From positions 1-54,266 of the forward strand of contig CAMWTP010000038.1 of the NCBI GenBank assembly GCA_947177165.1: 54,266 nt of DNA, given 5' to 3'. The DNA is from an uncultured Lachnospiraceae bacterium. Lineage in GTDB: Bacteria; Bacillota; Clostridia; Lachnospirales; Lachnospiraceae. Made by a program: the position numbers and the translations under genes. Shown here piece by piece: positions 44,455 to 54,048 of the stretch. The number at the start of each line of letters is the position of its first letter. Positions within the stretch are counted from its first letter, which is position 1. The notes under the pieces were generated by a model that was not told the origin of the DNA, made no database searches, and worked only from the letters and a program-made list of their open reading frames with translations.

Positions 44455-46572
44455 TTGGCTGGAAGAGAATATCCTTTAGAGAGAACCAGAAACATCGGTA
44501 TTATGGCGCATATTGATGCTGGTAAGACTACTCTTACAGAGCGTATCTTATACTATACCGGTGTTAATTATAAGATTGGTGATACACATGAGGGTACTGC
44601 GACCATGGACTGGATGGAGCAGGAGCAGGAGAGAGGTATCACAATCACATCAGCCGCTACGACATGTCACTGGACACATCAGGTGAATGCGAAGACCCAG
44701 GATGGTGCTTTGGAGCATCGTATCAATATCATTGACACACCGGGTCATGTGGACTTCACAGTAGAAGTTGAGCGTTCCCTTCGTGTGCTTGACGGCGCTG
44801 TAGGTGTTTTCTGCGCAAAGGGTGGTGTGGAGCCACAGTCAGAAAATGTATGGCGTCAGGCTGATACCTACAATGTACCAAGAATGGCATTTATCAACAA
44901 GATGGATATCCTGGGTGCTAATTTCTATGGTGCTGTAGACCAGATCAGAACCAGATTAGGTAAAAATGCAATCATTCTTCAGATACCAATCGGTAAGGAA
45001 GATGACTTTAAGGGAATCATTGACTTGATGGAGATGAAGGCCTACATTTACAATGATGATAAGGGCGATGACATCACGATCACAGAGATTCCAGAAGATA
45101 TGGCAGATGACGCAGAGCTTTATCACGCAGAAATGATCGAGAAGATCTGCGAGTTAGACGATGATCTGACAATGATGTACCTTGAGGGTGAGGAGCCTAC
45201 TGTAGAGCAGCTCAAGGCCGTTCTGAGAAAAGGCACCTGTGAGTGTACAGCAGTTCCGGTTTGCTGCGGATCTGCTTACAGAAATAAGGGCGTACAGAAA
45301 CTTTTGGATGCGATTCTCGATTATATGCCAGCTCCTACAGATATCCCGTCGATCAAGGGTACTGATTTGGATGGCAACGAAGTCGAGAGACATTCCTCAG
45401 ACGATGAGCCTTTCTCAGCTCTTGCATTTAAGATTATGGCTGACCCGTTTGTTGGTAAGCTGGCATTCTTCAGAGTTTACTCTGGTACAATGAACTCCGG
45501 TTCTTATGTACTGAATGCGACAAAAGATAAGAAAGAGCGTGTGGGACGTATCCTGCAGATGCATGCAAATAAGAGACAGGAACTGGATAAGGTTTACTCC
45601 GGAGACATCGCAGCGGCAGTCGGATTTAAATTCACTACGACTGGTGATACGATCTGTGATGATCAGCATCCTGTAATTCTGGAATCCATGGAATTCCCTG
45701 AGCCGGTTATCGAGCTTGCAATCGAGCCGAAGACCAAGGCAGGACAGGGCAAGATGGGTGAGGCTCTCGCAAAACTTGCGGAAGAAGATCCTACGTTCCG
45801 TGCGCATACAAATCAGGAGACTGGACAGACAATCATTGCAGGTATGGGTGAGCTTCATCTTGAGATCATTGTAGACAGACTTCTCCGTGAGTTTAAGGTG
45901 GAGGCGAATGTCGGTGCACCTCAGGTTGCTTACAAGGAAGCGATCACGAAGGAAGTGGATATCGATTCCAAGTATGCGAAGCAGTCAGGTGGACGTGGAC
46001 AGTATGGTCACTGTAAAGTTAAGTTTGCTCCTATGGATGCAAACGGCGAAGAGCTGTTCAAGTTCGAGTCCTCTGTTGTCGGCGGTGCAATTCCCAAGGA
46101 ATACATTCCGGCAGTCGGCGAGGGCATTGAGGAAGCAACACATGCAGGTATCCTTGGTGGATTCCCTGTTGTGGGTGTGTATGCGAACGTATACGATGGT
46201 TCCTACCATGAAGTCGATTCATCCGAGATGGCATTCCATATTGCAGGTTCCCTTGCGTTCAAGGAGGCAATGCAGAAGGCTGCTCCCGTACTTCTCGAGC
46301 CGATTATGAAGGTTGAGGTGACAATGCCTGAGGAGTATATGGGTGATGTAATCGGTGATATCAATTCCCGTCGTGGACGAATCGAGGGTATGGATGATAT
46401 CGGCGGCGGTAAGATGGTTAGAGCATATGTACCGCTTGCAGAGATGTTTGGTTATTCTACAGACTTGCGTTCCAAGACACAGGGACGCGGAAACTACTCA
46501 ATGTTCTTTGAAAAATATGAGCAGGTTCCCAAGCAGGTGCAGGAGAAGGTACTTGCGGCGAAAGCGAAATAA
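44455..46572 (+). CDS. fusA: Elongation factor G
   Basis: 705 residues, TTG start (44455) 8 bases after AAGGAGG. GTPase motifs [15 protein letters not shown] (G1), DTPGHVDF (G3) and NKMDILG (G4). Domain II-V segments include [34 protein letters not shown] and [21 protein letters not shown]. Full-length translocase, single-domain order as usual. Confidence 0.98.
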   Translation: MAGREYPLERTRNIGIMAHIDAGKTTLTERILYYTGVNYKIGDTHEGTATMDWMEQEQERGITITSAATTCHWTHQVNAKTQDGALEHRINIIDTPGHVDFTVEVERSLRVLDGAVGVFCAKGGVEPQSENVWRQADTYNVPRMAFINKMDILGANFYGAVDQIRTRLGKNAIILQIPIGKEDDFKGIIDLMEMKAYIYNDDKGDDITITEIPEDMADDAELYHAEMIEKICELDDDLTMMYLEGEEPTVEQLKAVLRKGTCECTAVPVCCGSAYRNKGVQKLLDAILDYMPAPTDIPSIKGTDLDGNEVERHSSDDEPFSALAFKIMADPFVGKLAFFRVYSGTMNSGSYVLNATKDKKERVGRILQMHANKRQELDKVYSGDIAAAVGFKFTTTGDTICDDQHPVILESMEFPEPVIELAIEPKTKAGQGKMGEALAKLAEEDPTFRAHTNQETGQTIIAGMGELHLEIIVDRLLREFKVEANVGAPQVAYKEAITKEVDIDSKYAKQSGGRGQYGHCKVKFAPMDANGEELFKFESSVVGGAIPKEYIPAVGEGIEEATHAGILGGFPVVGVYANVYDGSYHEVDSSEMAFHIAGSLAFKEAMQKAAPVLLEPIMKVEVTMPEEYMGDVIGDINSRRGRIEGMDDIGGGKMVRAYVPLAEMFGYSTDLRSKTQGRGNYSMFFEKYEQVPKQVQEKVLAAKAK

Positions 46573-46615
46573 TTAGCTTTCAGAGCATCATTTTAGCAAA
46601 TAATGCTTGAAAATT

Positions 46616-46647
46616 CCAACTGTTTTTACTATAATGAAAACAGTTGG
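46616..46647 (+). promoter_or_regulatory. Hairpin between fusA and tuf
   Basis: CCAACTGTTTT, 10-base loop, AAAACAGTTGG (perfect 11 bp) with GTTAAGTTTTATAAAA after. May be an attenuator or processing site; no strong T run. Confidence 0.65.
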
Positions 46648-46712
46648 GTTAAGTTTTATAAAATATGAAACTAATGTAATGAATATTAACTATTTTAAGG
46701 AGGACTTTTAAA

Positions 46713-47900
46713 ATGGCAAAGGCTAAATTTGAAAGAAGCAAACCCCATTGCAACATTGGTACAATCGGACACGTTGACCATGGTAAGACAACTTTGACAG
46801 CTGCAATCACAAAAGTATTGGCTGCAAGAGTTGCTGGTAACGTAGCTACAGATTTTGAGAACATTGATAAGGCTCCAGAAGAGAGAGAGCGTGGTATCAC
46901 AATTAATACTGCTCACGTTGAGTACGAGACAGAGAAGAGACATTACGCACACGTTGACTGCCCGGGCCATGCTGACTATGTAAAGAACATGATCACAGGT
47001 GCTGCACAGATGGACGGCGCTATCCTTGTTGTTGCTGCAACAGATGGTGTTATGGCTCAGACAAAGGAGCATATCCTTCTCTCCCGTCAGGTAGGTGTGC
47101 CTAAGATCGTTGTATTCCTGAACAAGTGCGATATGGTTGACGATCCTGAGTTGATCGAGCTTGTTGAGATGGAAGTAACGGAGCAGCTTGAGGAGTATGA
47201 GTTCACAGACTGCCCGATCGTTAAGGGGTCTGCGTTGAAGGCTCTTGAAGATCCTGCAAGTGAGTGGGGCGATAAGATTATCGAGCTTATGAACACAGTT
47301 GACGAGCATGTTCCTGATCCCGTACGTGAGACAGATAAGCCGTTCCTTATGCCAATCGAGGATATCTTCACAATCACAGGCCGTGGTACTGTTGCGACAG
47401 GCCGTGTAGAGCGTGGTACACTCCATGTCAATGAGGATGTCGAGATCGTTGGTATCAGCGAGGAGACAAAGAAGACAGTATGTACAGGTATCGAGATGTT
47501 CCGCAAGCTTCTTGATGAGGCTCAGGCTGGTGACAATATTGGTGCACTTCTTCGTGGTATTCAGAGAACAGAGATCCAGAGAGGACAGGTTCTTGCTAAG
47601 CCAGGTACAGTTACATGCCACAAGAAATTTACAGCTCAGGTTTATGTACTGACAAAAGATGAAGGTGGACGTCATACACCGTTCTTCAACAACTACAGAC
47701 CTCAGTTCTATTTCAGAACAACTGATGTAACAGGTGTCTGCAATCTTCCGGAAGGCACAGAGATGTGCATGCCTGGCGATAACGTAGAGATGACAATCGA
47801 GCTCATCCATCCGATCGCTATGGAGCAGGGACTTACGTTTGCTATCCGTGAGGGTGGTAGAACGGTTGGATCTGGACGCGTGGCTACTATCATCGAGTAA
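46713..47900 (+). CDS. tuf: Elongation factor Tu
   Basis: 395 residues: [19 protein letters not shown] (G1), [20 protein letters not shown] (G3), [10 protein letters not shown] (G4) and SALKAL (G5). The domain II/III segments [13 protein letters not shown] and [18 protein letters not shown] are standard. Ribosome site AAGGAGG before ATG 46713. Last gene of the str operon. The mobile element begins directly after its terminator. Confidence 0.99.
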   Translation: MAKAKFERSKPHCNIGTIGHVDHGKTTLTAAITKVLAARVAGNVATDFENIDKAPEERERGITINTAHVEYETEKRHYAHVDCPGHADYVKNMITGAAQMDGAILVVAATDGVMAQTKEHILLSRQVGVPKIVVFLNKCDMVDDPELIELVEMEVTEQLEEYEFTDCPIVKGSALKALEDPASEWGDKIIELMNTVDEHVPDPVRETDKPFLMPIEDIFTITGRGTVATGRVERGTLHVNEDVEIVGISEETKKTVCTGIEMFRKLLDEAQAGDNIGALLRGIQRTEIQRGQVLAKPGTVTCHKKFTAQVYVLTKDEGGRHTPFFNNYRPQFYFRTTDVTGVCNLPEGTEMCMPGDNVEMTIELIHPIAMEQGLTFAIREGGRTVGSGRVATIIE

Positions 47901-47921
47901 TTATAATTTATTCAGTAAAAT

Positions 47922-47956
47922 CAAGGCTTTCGGGGATTTCTCCGGAAGCCTTTTTA
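47922..47956 (+). terminator. Terminator of tuf
   Basis: AAGGCTTTCGGGGA, short loop, CTCCGGAAGCCTT (one mismatch) then TTT. Confidence 0.93.
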
Positions 47957-47959
47957 CAT

Positions 47960-47989
47960 GAAAAGCCACTTTAGGGAACTAAAGTGGCT
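47960..47989 (-). terminator. Terminator of the minus-strand HEPN/XRE operon
   Basis: AGCCACTTTAG, loop, CTAAAGTGGCT (perfect 11 bp). On the minus strand it is followed by TTTT. It lies 4 bases from the tuf terminator, so the two form a back-to-back boundary. Confidence 0.85.
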
Positions 47990-48008
47990 ACAAAAAGGCT
48001 ACGATATT

Positions 48009-48710
48009 TTATTCTTGCTCGGTAATGCCTGAATGAATAACACCCTCGTCAATCTTATACATTATCATACTGGCAAACATAAGCTGGCGCATTGCATCAT
48101 CTTGAGACATACTTAGATTTTCATGTGCGACCGGATTTCTTAAAGCAATCATAGCGCCTTCTGCCATTTTCATAAAACCCAATTGAATATTTTGACCACT
48201 TTCGGTTTGTCTATCACAAAATTCTACAATGGGATCATTTGAAGAATAAACGGTTGTCATTGCTTTCGTACCATCTGGAACAGGAGTGTTTGGACGTGCA
48301 TTTGTATATATGCGTTTTGTTCGTGCGTTAATTTCCTTAAAAGCATTTTCGGCAGCATCGGCATAGAATCCGGAGAGATATTGCCTTTTGGAAACCTTTT
48401 GGATTTTGGGGTGAATATAATCCCATATATCATTGAAAGGCTGTTTTTGTTTTTCATATAAGGAAGTAATATAACCAAATGTCATCCCATGAATAGCAGG
48501 ATTTACACCGAATGAATTAAATAAACGGTCTTTTAGACGCATAAATTCTTTGCTGTAAAAGGGGTCAGTCTGGCTTATATCTTGACTTAAATGATTAAGA
48601 TGATCTTTAACAATTATTATGTCGGCATTTAGAAAAAGAATGCGTGGAAAATTTTTATCACAATCAATTTCTTTAAACCAATTATAAAGAAAATATAGAT
48701 GTTCATTCAT
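48009..48710 (-). CDS. TIGR02391-like (Hypoth_Ymh) protein with HEPN-type motif
   Basis: 233 residues. The C-terminal half (about 110-233) matches the conserved hypothetical family known as TIGR02391: GFYADAAENAFKEINARTKR, GFMKMAEGAMIALRNPVAHEN. RNPVAH is an R-N-x-x-x-H motif as in HEPN ribonuclease/toxin domains. The N-terminal 100 residues have no recognised domain. No ribosome site is visible before ATG 48710, so the start may be wrong; the frame is open 18 codons further. Last gene of a minus-strand operon with the XRE repressor and another HEPN-like protein at the element border, a typical place for defence or addiction genes. RNase activity is inferred from the motif only. Confidence 0.75.
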   Translation of the reverse strand: MNEHLYFLYNWFKEIDCDKNFPRILFLNADIIIVKDHLNHLSQDISQTDPFYSKEFMRLKDRLFNSFGVNPAIHGMTFGYITSLYEKQKQPFNDIWDYIHPKIQKVSKRQYLSGFYADAAENAFKEINARTKRIYTNARPNTPVPDGTKAMTTVYSSNDPIVEFCDRQTESGQNIQLGFMKMAEGAMIALRNPVAHENLSMSQDDAMRQLMFASMIMYKIDEGVIHSGITEQE

Positions 48711-48782
48711 ATGTATATACCAATAACAAAATATAATGTTACCCTTTCCATATTTGTTGATGTATTAAGTGTAAAACTATTT

Positions 48783-49247
48783 CTATTTTATATCTTTCAA
48801 ATCAGCGGCTCTCTCGGGAGAAGTATGATTTTTCTTCAGCATTTTAGCATATTCAAACAGATCGCGTCTGGTGATATCGTCCAGTACATATAAATCTGCA
48901 ATCAACTCATCCACCATAGGCAGTTCTGTGTAATCAAACTTTTTCAAGATGCGGGCGGTACGATCTGATATATAGGCGTTCTTGTGACTGTTGATATTCC
49001 GCTTTTCGCTGTCAGACGGAAGTGCTGGTAAGGTTTCGATATCGTCATAGGGGTTATCCTTGCAGATAGAACTGATGGGGATATCCAATATATTAGAAAT
49101 TCTAAGTGCAGTGTCAAAACGGATAGCAGTGTCCCGCTGGATAATCGAATAAAGCGTTGTGGGAGCGATTTTCGCTTTTAGCGCAAGTTCCTTTACTGTC
49201 ATGCCTTTGTTGTCTAAAATATCTTTTAGATTTTGACCGTAACCCAT
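48783..49247 (-). CDS. XRE-family repressor of the mobile element
   Basis: 154 residues with an N-terminal helix-turn-helix of the Cro/CI type: LKDILDNKGMTVKELALKAK (helix 2-turn), IAPTTLYSIIQRD (recognition helix region), RFDTALRISNILDIPISSIC. The C-terminal ~85 residues are helical and may dimerise; no metallopeptidase or LexA-type cleavage motif is seen in it. Start at 49247 (MGYGQNLKD), with AGAAAGGA upstream; the frame from 49271 adds eight residues over the ribosome site. Likely represses both its own operon and xis-int through the TACGnAATGmGTA repeats in 49838-49940. Downstream of the HEPN-like gene by 64 bases, same operon. Confidence 0.87.
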   Translation of the reverse strand: MGYGQNLKDILDNKGMTVKELALKAKIAPTTLYSIIQRDTAIRFDTALRISNILDIPISSICKDNPYDDIETLPALPSDSEKRNINSHKNAYISDRTARILKKFDYTELPMVDELIADLYVLDDITRRDLFEYAKMLKKNHTSPERAADLKDIK

Positions 49248-49311
49248 AAATATGTATTCCTTTCTGCTCAAATTTTTTATTTCATTCTCATAAACATAAA
49301 CATTCCCTACA

Positions 49312-49743
49312 TTATCTATATTTTTTTATAATAATCAAACGCATTTCTTCCGTTTTTTTAAATAAGTCATATGTCCTATATTCGTCATAATGCAATTTTT
49401 TAGCGACTTTTTGAAATGCTTTCTCCCGCTCATAATCATTTTCGATATAGATATAATCTAAATAACACTGATGGCACCAATAATTTCTTATTTCCCTGAT
49501 TTCATCTATCGTGTTGTATTCTTCTTCAGAAAATTCAGGCATATCATCACTATTGTCGAGTTCTTCAAGTTCTCTCGCTATCTTACCCAAGTTCATCTTT
49601 TCAACGGATTTTAAATTATTGTTAAAATTTCCTTTGCACATTGCGGCATATATTATCTTCAAATTATTTTCTATACATTGAACTTGTTGAATTAGTTCGC
49701 TGTGTATAAGCTTAAATTGTTCTCTATCCATTAATTCATCCAT
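49312..49743 (-). CDS. Small HEPN-like protein
   Basis: 143 residues, all helical and acidic. EIREIRNYWCHQCYLDYIY contains R-N-Y-W-C-H, an R-N-x-x-x-H motif in the position and surroundings (I-R-E-I-R-N-x-x-x-H) typical of HEPN proteins, many of which are toxin RNases in abortive infection or toxin-antitoxin modules. I do not recognise the exact family. First gene of the minus-strand operon; the promoter at 49818-49846 is overlapped by an operator-like repeat. The ribosome site AAGGA is very near ATG 49743, so ATG 49731 is an alternative start. Confidence 0.72.
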   Translation of the reverse strand: MDELMDREQFKLIHSELIQQVQCIENNLKIIYAAMCKGNFNNNLKSVEKMNLGKIARELEELDNSDDMPEFSEEEYNTIDEIREIRNYWCHQCYLDYIYIENDYEREKAFQKVAKKLHYDEYRTYDLFKKTEEMRLIIIKKYR

Positions 49744-49817
49744 TTCCTTATGTTATTTTCCTCATACAGTATACCGATTGCCATGTTAGTGACAAAAATA
49801 GAAAAGTTATCTTGTAT

Positions 49818-49846
49818 ATTATAACATTGCACAACACATTATGCAA
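49818..49846 (-). promoter_or_regulatory. Promoter of the HEPN-XRE operon
   Basis: Minus strand: TTGCAT (49846-49841), 17-base spacer, TATAAT (49823-49818). The -35 lies inside operator-like repeat O1. Confidence 0.68.
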
Positions 49847-49940
49847 TTCGTAAATATCGAAAAATAATTTTAAAATAGTATTGACAAAATACGCAATGAG
49901 TAATAATATAAGATTAATCCAAATACGAAATGCGTAATTA
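49838..49940. promoter_or_regulatory. Three operator-like repeats of the element's switch region
   Basis: O1 TTATGCAATTCGTAAAT (49839-49855), O2 ATACGCAATGAGTAAT (49890-49905) and O3 ATACGAAATGCGTAAT (49923-49938) share the form TACGnAATGnGTA (O1 in inverted form). O1 overlaps the -35 of the leftward promoter, O2 fills the spacer of the rightward promoter and O3 follows its -10. This is the layout of a phage-like repressor switch; the XRE protein encoded at 48783 is the obvious candidate binder. Confidence 0.72.
49881..49909 (+). promoter_or_regulatory. Promoter of xis-int
   Basis: TTGACA (49881-49886), 17-base spacer containing O2, TAATAT (49904-49909). Confidence 0.82.
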
Positions 49941-49970
49941 GAGAAAATATAATGTGAAAGGAGAACTGGC

Positions 49971-50165
49971 ATGGAAAAGACAAACTATATGATGACTGTT
50001 GATGATGTCGCTCAGGAGTTGGGCGTGTCAAAGCAGAAGGGGTATCGCATTATCCGTCAGCTTAACGAAGAATTGGCGGCTGCCGGATATATGACGGTAC
50101 AGGCGAAAGTGCCACGTACATATTGGAGTGAAAGATTTTACTTCGGAAAAAGAAATATCGTATAA
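49971..50165 (+). CDS. Excisionase-like HTH protein
   Basis: 64 residues. A winged-helix/MerR-like helix-turn-helix TVDDVAQELGVSKQKGYRII is followed by a short beta region and YWSERFYFGKRNI. Size and position directly before a tyrosine integrase match Xis of Tn916-type elements, which bends DNA at the ends and favours excision. Ribosome site AAAGGAG 7 bases before ATG 49971. Transcribed with int from the operator-controlled promoter. Confidence 0.8.
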   Translation: MEKTNYMMTVDDVAQELGVSKQKGYRIIRQLNEELAAAGYMTVQAKVPRTYWSERFYFGKRNIV

Positions 50166-50184
50166 AGAAGGGAGTAATTGAAGA

Positions 50185-51288
50185 ATGGCAGTATCCAAAG
50201 ATACGGAAAAAGGCACATGGACTTCACAGATATGGGTGGAGGACTGGCAGGGCAAGAAAAAACATAAGAAAAAGCGGGGATTCGCAAGTAAAAAAGAAGC
50301 CTTGGAATGGGAGCGCAATACACTGTTAGCTTCAAAAACAGATATGAACATGAAGCTGGCAGATTTCGTGGAGGTATATTTCAGGGATAAAGATGGCGAA
50401 TTGAAACAGCGCACGATTCGGAATAAGCGTTATATGATTGAACATCACATTATTCCGTTGCTAGGTAATAAGGCTATGAATGGCATTACACCATCAGATA
50501 TTATCCAGTGGCAGAACGAAATCCGCTCCAAAGGGTTTAAGGAAACCTACCAGCGGATGCTCCAAAATCAGATGACGGCATTATTTACTCATGCCACAAA
50601 AATTTACAACTTAAAAGATAATCCTTGCACGAAAGTAAAGCGCATGGGCAGAGCAGATGCCGATAAAAAGCAGTTACAATTTTGGACGTTAGATGAATTT
50701 ATTTGTTTTATCGAAACTTTTGATTTGGGGAGTAAGTATCATGTTTTGTTTGATTTGCTGTTTTACAGTGGCTGTAGGATTGGCGAAGCCCTAGCACTCA
50801 CAGCATCGGACATTGATACAGTAAACAAAAGAATATCTATTACTAAGACATACTTCCGACACAAGGGAAAAGACGAGATTACGGAACCTAAAACAAGGGA
50901 ATCTGTGCGGACAGTGATTATTCCTGAATTTCTGGCGGAAGAACTGAAAGCATATATGGCATCTATGTATAAGCTGCCCGCAGATGAAAGGATTTTTCCA
51001 GTCGTGCCGGAGGCGGTACAGCATGTGATGAAACGCCATGCAAATAAAGCGGGAGTCAAATATATCCGTGTCCACGACCTGAGACATTCAAGCTGCGCCT
51101 ATCTCATACATCTTGGGGTTCAGCCTATGATTATTAAAGAACGTCTTGGACATAAAGATATTCGGATCACATTGAATACCTACGGACATTTATATCCGTC
51201 AGAGCAGGAAAAGGTAGCGGATATGCTGGACAAGATGGCAGGAATAAAAGAAAATGCCCCTGCTGGTAACAAGGGCATTTCAGAGTAA
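50185..51288 (+). CDS. Tyrosine recombinase (integrase)
   Basis: 367 residues, site-specific recombinase of the phage/Tn916 integrase class. The N-terminal arm-binding region (WTSQIWVEDWQGKKKHKKKRGF) and SAM-like core-binding domain (about 55-145) precede the catalytic domain. The catalytic residues are all visible: R in SGCRIGEALAL, K in the beta-turn region TEPKTRESVRT, H-x-x-R in HDLRHSSC, H in RLGHKDIRITLNTYGH and the nucleophile Y in NTYGHLYP. It is therefore likely active. The 3' end of the frame itself forms a hairpin (AAATGCCC/GGGCATTT, 51252-51280). Integration site is presumably at the tuf-proximal end. Confidence 0.95.
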   Translation: MAVSKDTEKGTWTSQIWVEDWQGKKKHKKKRGFASKKEALEWERNTLLASKTDMNMKLADFVEVYFRDKDGELKQRTIRNKRYMIEHHIIPLLGNKAMNGITPSDIIQWQNEIRSKGFKETYQRMLQNQMTALFTHATKIYNLKDNPCTKVKRMGRADADKKQLQFWTLDEFICFIETFDLGSKYHVLFDLLFYSGCRIGEALALTASDIDTVNKRISITKTYFRHKGKDEITEPKTRESVRTVIIPEFLAEELKAYMASMYKLPADERIFPVVPEAVQHVMKRHANKAGVKYIRVHDLRHSSCAYLIHLGVQPMIIKERLGHKDIRITLNTYGHLYPSEQEKVADMLDKMAGIKENAPAGNKGISE

Positions 51289-51347
51289 GCAAAGCAGAGC
51301 CTTACTATACTCATATAGCAAATTTAGTATAACAAAGGCTCTCTTTA
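51252..51347 (+). terminator. Hairpins at and after the int stop codon
   Basis: AAATGCCC/GGGCATTT (51252-51280) lies in the last int codons. AGAGCCTT (51296-51303) pairs with AAGGCTCT (51335-51342), followed by CTTT; inner ACTATACT and AGTATA extend it. The second is a plausible terminator. Confidence 0.7.
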
Positions 51348-51380
51348 AAGTAAATATCAAATTGCGGAAAGAGGGAAAGG

Positions 51381-52409
51381 ATGGGATATAAAAAGACATT
51401 TCAGTATTCAACGGGAAATCCCATTGTGGATGAAGTTGGAACCATGAATTTTACGGGAAATGTAATTCCTATGGTGTGGTTTAAGACAATCAGATACCCG
51501 AATGGTGCGCCACATAATAATGCGATTCACATTTTAGCTGATATCGTGTATTGGTACCGACCAAAGGAAGAGAGGGATGAAGAAAGCGGACAGTTAGTGG
51601 GAATGAAAAAGAAATTTCGTGATGATTACCTACAGCGTAGCTATGATCAGATGGCAGACACTTTCGGATTATCAAAGAAGCAGGCAACAGAGGCGGTAAA
51701 AGCTCTTGAGAAAATGGGAATTATCAAACGTATCTTCAAAACAATCCAAGTAAGGGGACAGATTTTGAATAATGTGCTGTTTATTGAGTTAATTCCCCAA
51801 AGGCTGTATGAAGTAACATTTCCGGAAGAGATTGAGGAAAATACACTCTCCCCGCCAAAGGAGATACCTCTATCCGTAGAAGGAGAGAGGGGTAGCCTTG
51901 AAAAGAGGGAGAGTATTACTTCAAAGGTGACAGGTATCTCCCTGAAAGGGGAGACAAATACAAAGAATACTATAGAGAATACTAATAAAGATTATCTATC
52001 CATCAATCAGGGAGAAGCAGATACGGATCAGATGGATATGATAGTGATTTATACGCAGATTGTGAAGGAAAATATAGATTATGAGATTCTGAAAGCAGAT
52101 ATGAAATATCAGTACGAATTGCTGGACGAGCTGGTAGAAATCATCGTTGATGTGGTAGCAGTACATAGAAAAAGTATCCGTATCGGCGGTGCAGATTATC
52201 CATATGAGTTAGTCAAAGGGAAATTTCTAAAGCTCGATTCAGGGCATATCCGTTATGTATTAGACAGCATGGAAAAGACTACCACTCATATAGCGAATAT
52301 CAAGGCATATCTGCTGACAGCACTTTATAATGCGCCGAACACAATCAGTAATTATTACAGTGCGGAAGTAAATTATTATGAGTACGGTAATGGAAGAAAC
52401 GAGGTATAG
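51381..52409 (+). CDS. Replication-initiation-type protein (DUF6017-like C-terminus)
   Basis: 342 residues. The N-terminal winged helix (about 30-145) reads NNAIHILADIVYWYRP, SYDQMADTFGLSKKQATEAV, KALEKMGIIKRIFKTI and NNVLFIELIPQRLYEV, like replisome-organiser proteins of plasmids, phages and mobilizable elements. The middle is a Ser/Thr/Glu-rich linker; the C-terminal domain (about 215-342: IVIYTQIVKENIDYEILKAD, IIVDVVAVHRKSIRIGG, YVLDSMEKTTTHIANIKAYL) matches what is often called DUF6017. Such proteins probably start replication of the excised circle. ATG 51381 with GAGGGAAAGG upstream. Starts the replication/partition module. Confidence 0.8.
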   Translation: MGYKKTFQYSTGNPIVDEVGTMNFTGNVIPMVWFKTIRYPNGAPHNNAIHILADIVYWYRPKEERDEESGQLVGMKKKFRDDYLQRSYDQMADTFGLSKKQATEAVKALEKMGIIKRIFKTIQVRGQILNNVLFIELIPQRLYEVTFPEEIEENTLSPPKEIPLSVEGERGSLEKRESITSKVTGISLKGETNTKNTIENTNKDYLSINQGEADTDQMDMIVIYTQIVKENIDYEILKADMKYQYELLDELVEIIVDVVAVHRKSIRIGGADYPYELVKGKFLKLDSGHIRYVLDSMEKTTTHIANIKAYLLTALYNAPNTISNYYSAEVNYYEYGNGRNEV

Positions 52410-52462
52410 AAAGCAATCTCGTATTGTAGTAAGAAACATTAAAAAGATTGGAGAAATTGATT

Positions 52463-53395
52463 ATGCAGGAATTATATTATAACGGAAAATTGATTTTAGG
52501 CGTGGATCATGGATATGGAAACATGAAAACGGCGCATAGGGTTTTTGCTGCCAGCGTGGAAAAAGAGGTGCAGTTGGGAGCAAACGAATTAGAGTACAAA
52601 GGAAAAGAATACGGAATCGGCGGCGGGCATAAGGAGTTTCAAGTACAGAAAATCAATGATAAGGATTATTGGATTTTAACGCTTGCGGCTGTTGCAGAGG
52701 AACTCAAATTCAGAGGAAAAAATGAGGCAATTCTTCATTTAGCAGCCGGAGTGCCGCTGTTTTGGGTAAAGGAACAGAAAGAAAGTTTTCGGGAATATCT
52801 GCTGTGTGAGAAGGAAGTACGCTTCAAATATAACGGAGAATCCTACCATGTGGTTATTGCAGATGCTTCCATTCATCCACAGGGATATGCCGCATTTATC
52901 AATTATGATGGGGATATCAGAGGAAATACGGCGCTGGCGGATATTGGCAATGGAACAATGAATGTGGCATTTATGCAGAATGGGAAGCCTTTAGCGGGCA
53001 AAATTTTTACAGAGCAGTTTGGCGTGTATCAGTGTATGAAAAAAGCAAGAAATGAGGTTATGCGAAACTGTCAGTGCGAGGTTCCGGATCATATTATTGA
53101 AGAAATATTCCGCAAAGGAACTGCGGATATTCCCGAACGGTACATACAGGCAGTTTCAGAAGTGGCAAAAGATTATGTAAAACAGGTATTTAGTAAACTG
53201 CGGGAATATGGCTATAATCCCGATCTGATGAAACTATATGTAATAGGCGGTGGCGGCTGTTTGATAAAGAATTTTGCAGAATATGATGTGGACAGAGTAG
53301 TGATTATTCAGGATATCTGTGCAACGGCAAAGGGGTATGAGGTATTGGCGTTACAGACCTTGAAACGGACACAGAGTAGAGGAAAGGCATCATGA
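52463..53395 (+). CDS. ParM/Alp-type actin-like partition ATPase
   Basis: 310 residues, actin fold: phosphate 1 GVDHGYGNMKTAH, GVPLFWVKEQKESFREYL, phosphate 2 TALADIGNGTMNVAFM and the adenosine motif LYVIGGGGCLIKNF. This is the plasmid-segregation actin family that pushes DNA copies apart as filaments. Start: ATG 52463 with GGAGAAA before it, rather than the TTG at 52448. The stop overlaps the next start (ATGA), so it is translationally coupled to a small ParR-like protein. Finding a partition actin on an integrated element suggests that its excised form replicates and persists as a plasmid. Confidence 0.9.
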   Translation: MQELYYNGKLILGVDHGYGNMKTAHRVFAASVEKEVQLGANELEYKGKEYGIGGGHKEFQVQKINDKDYWILTLAAVAEELKFRGKNEAILHLAAGVPLFWVKEQKESFREYLLCEKEVRFKYNGESYHVVIADASIHPQGYAAFINYDGDIRGNTALADIGNGTMNVAFMQNGKPLAGKIFTEQFGVYQCMKKARNEVMRNCQCEVPDHIIEEIFRKGTADIPERYIQAVSEVAKDYVKQVFSKLREYGYNPDLMKLYVIGGGGCLIKNFAEYDVDRVVIIQDICATAKGYEVLALQTLKRTQSRGKAS

Positions 53396-53724
53396 TAAAA
53401 AATATCAATATCCGCTTCAATCTCGATAAAGAAGAACATAGAAAAGCATGGGATTATATGCAGACAATGGACAGGTCGGTGGAGAAGACTTATTCAAAAG
53501 TCATAATCAAGTCGCTTGTCCGCTACTTTGAAAATACGGATGAAGAGAATAAAGCGGAGATATCTGAAAACTATTGGGAGCGTTTCAGAAGCGAAATGGG
53601 GAATTTGCTGCGAGGGCAAACTGCATTGCCTACGGTAGAAATGGGGAAATTGGCAGAAAAAGAGGACAATCATCTGCCAAAAATCAGTGAAGATGTGTTA
53701 GATGCACTAGAGGATTTATTTTGA
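53392..53724 (+). CDS. ParR-like partition adaptor
   Basis: 110 residues. The N-terminal part NINIRFNLDKEEHRKAWDYM and SYSKVII-like segment YSKVIIKSLVRYFEN have the beta-helix-helix pattern of ribbon-helix-helix DNA-binding proteins. The C-terminus is acidic (LPKISEDVLDALEDLF), as in ParR adaptors whose C-terminal helix contacts the ParM filament. Overlaps parM by 4 bases. Assigned by position and pattern, not by a strong family match. Confidence 0.78.
   Translation: MIKNINIRFNLDKEEHRKAWDYMQTMDRSVEKTYSKVIIKSLVRYFENTDEENKAEISENYWERFRSEMGNLLRGQTALPTVEMGKLAEKEDNHLPKISEDVLDALEDLF

Positions 53725-54048
<324 letters not shown>

Noticed and set aside
46695..47810. 371-codon minus-strand frame opposite tuf
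   Set aside because: Antisense of tuf, caused by strong codon bias; Cys/Leu-rich and not protein-like.
47990..48008. Exact attL of the mobile element
   Set aside because: Without the right end, no matching direct repeat can be demonstrated; only a range is given.
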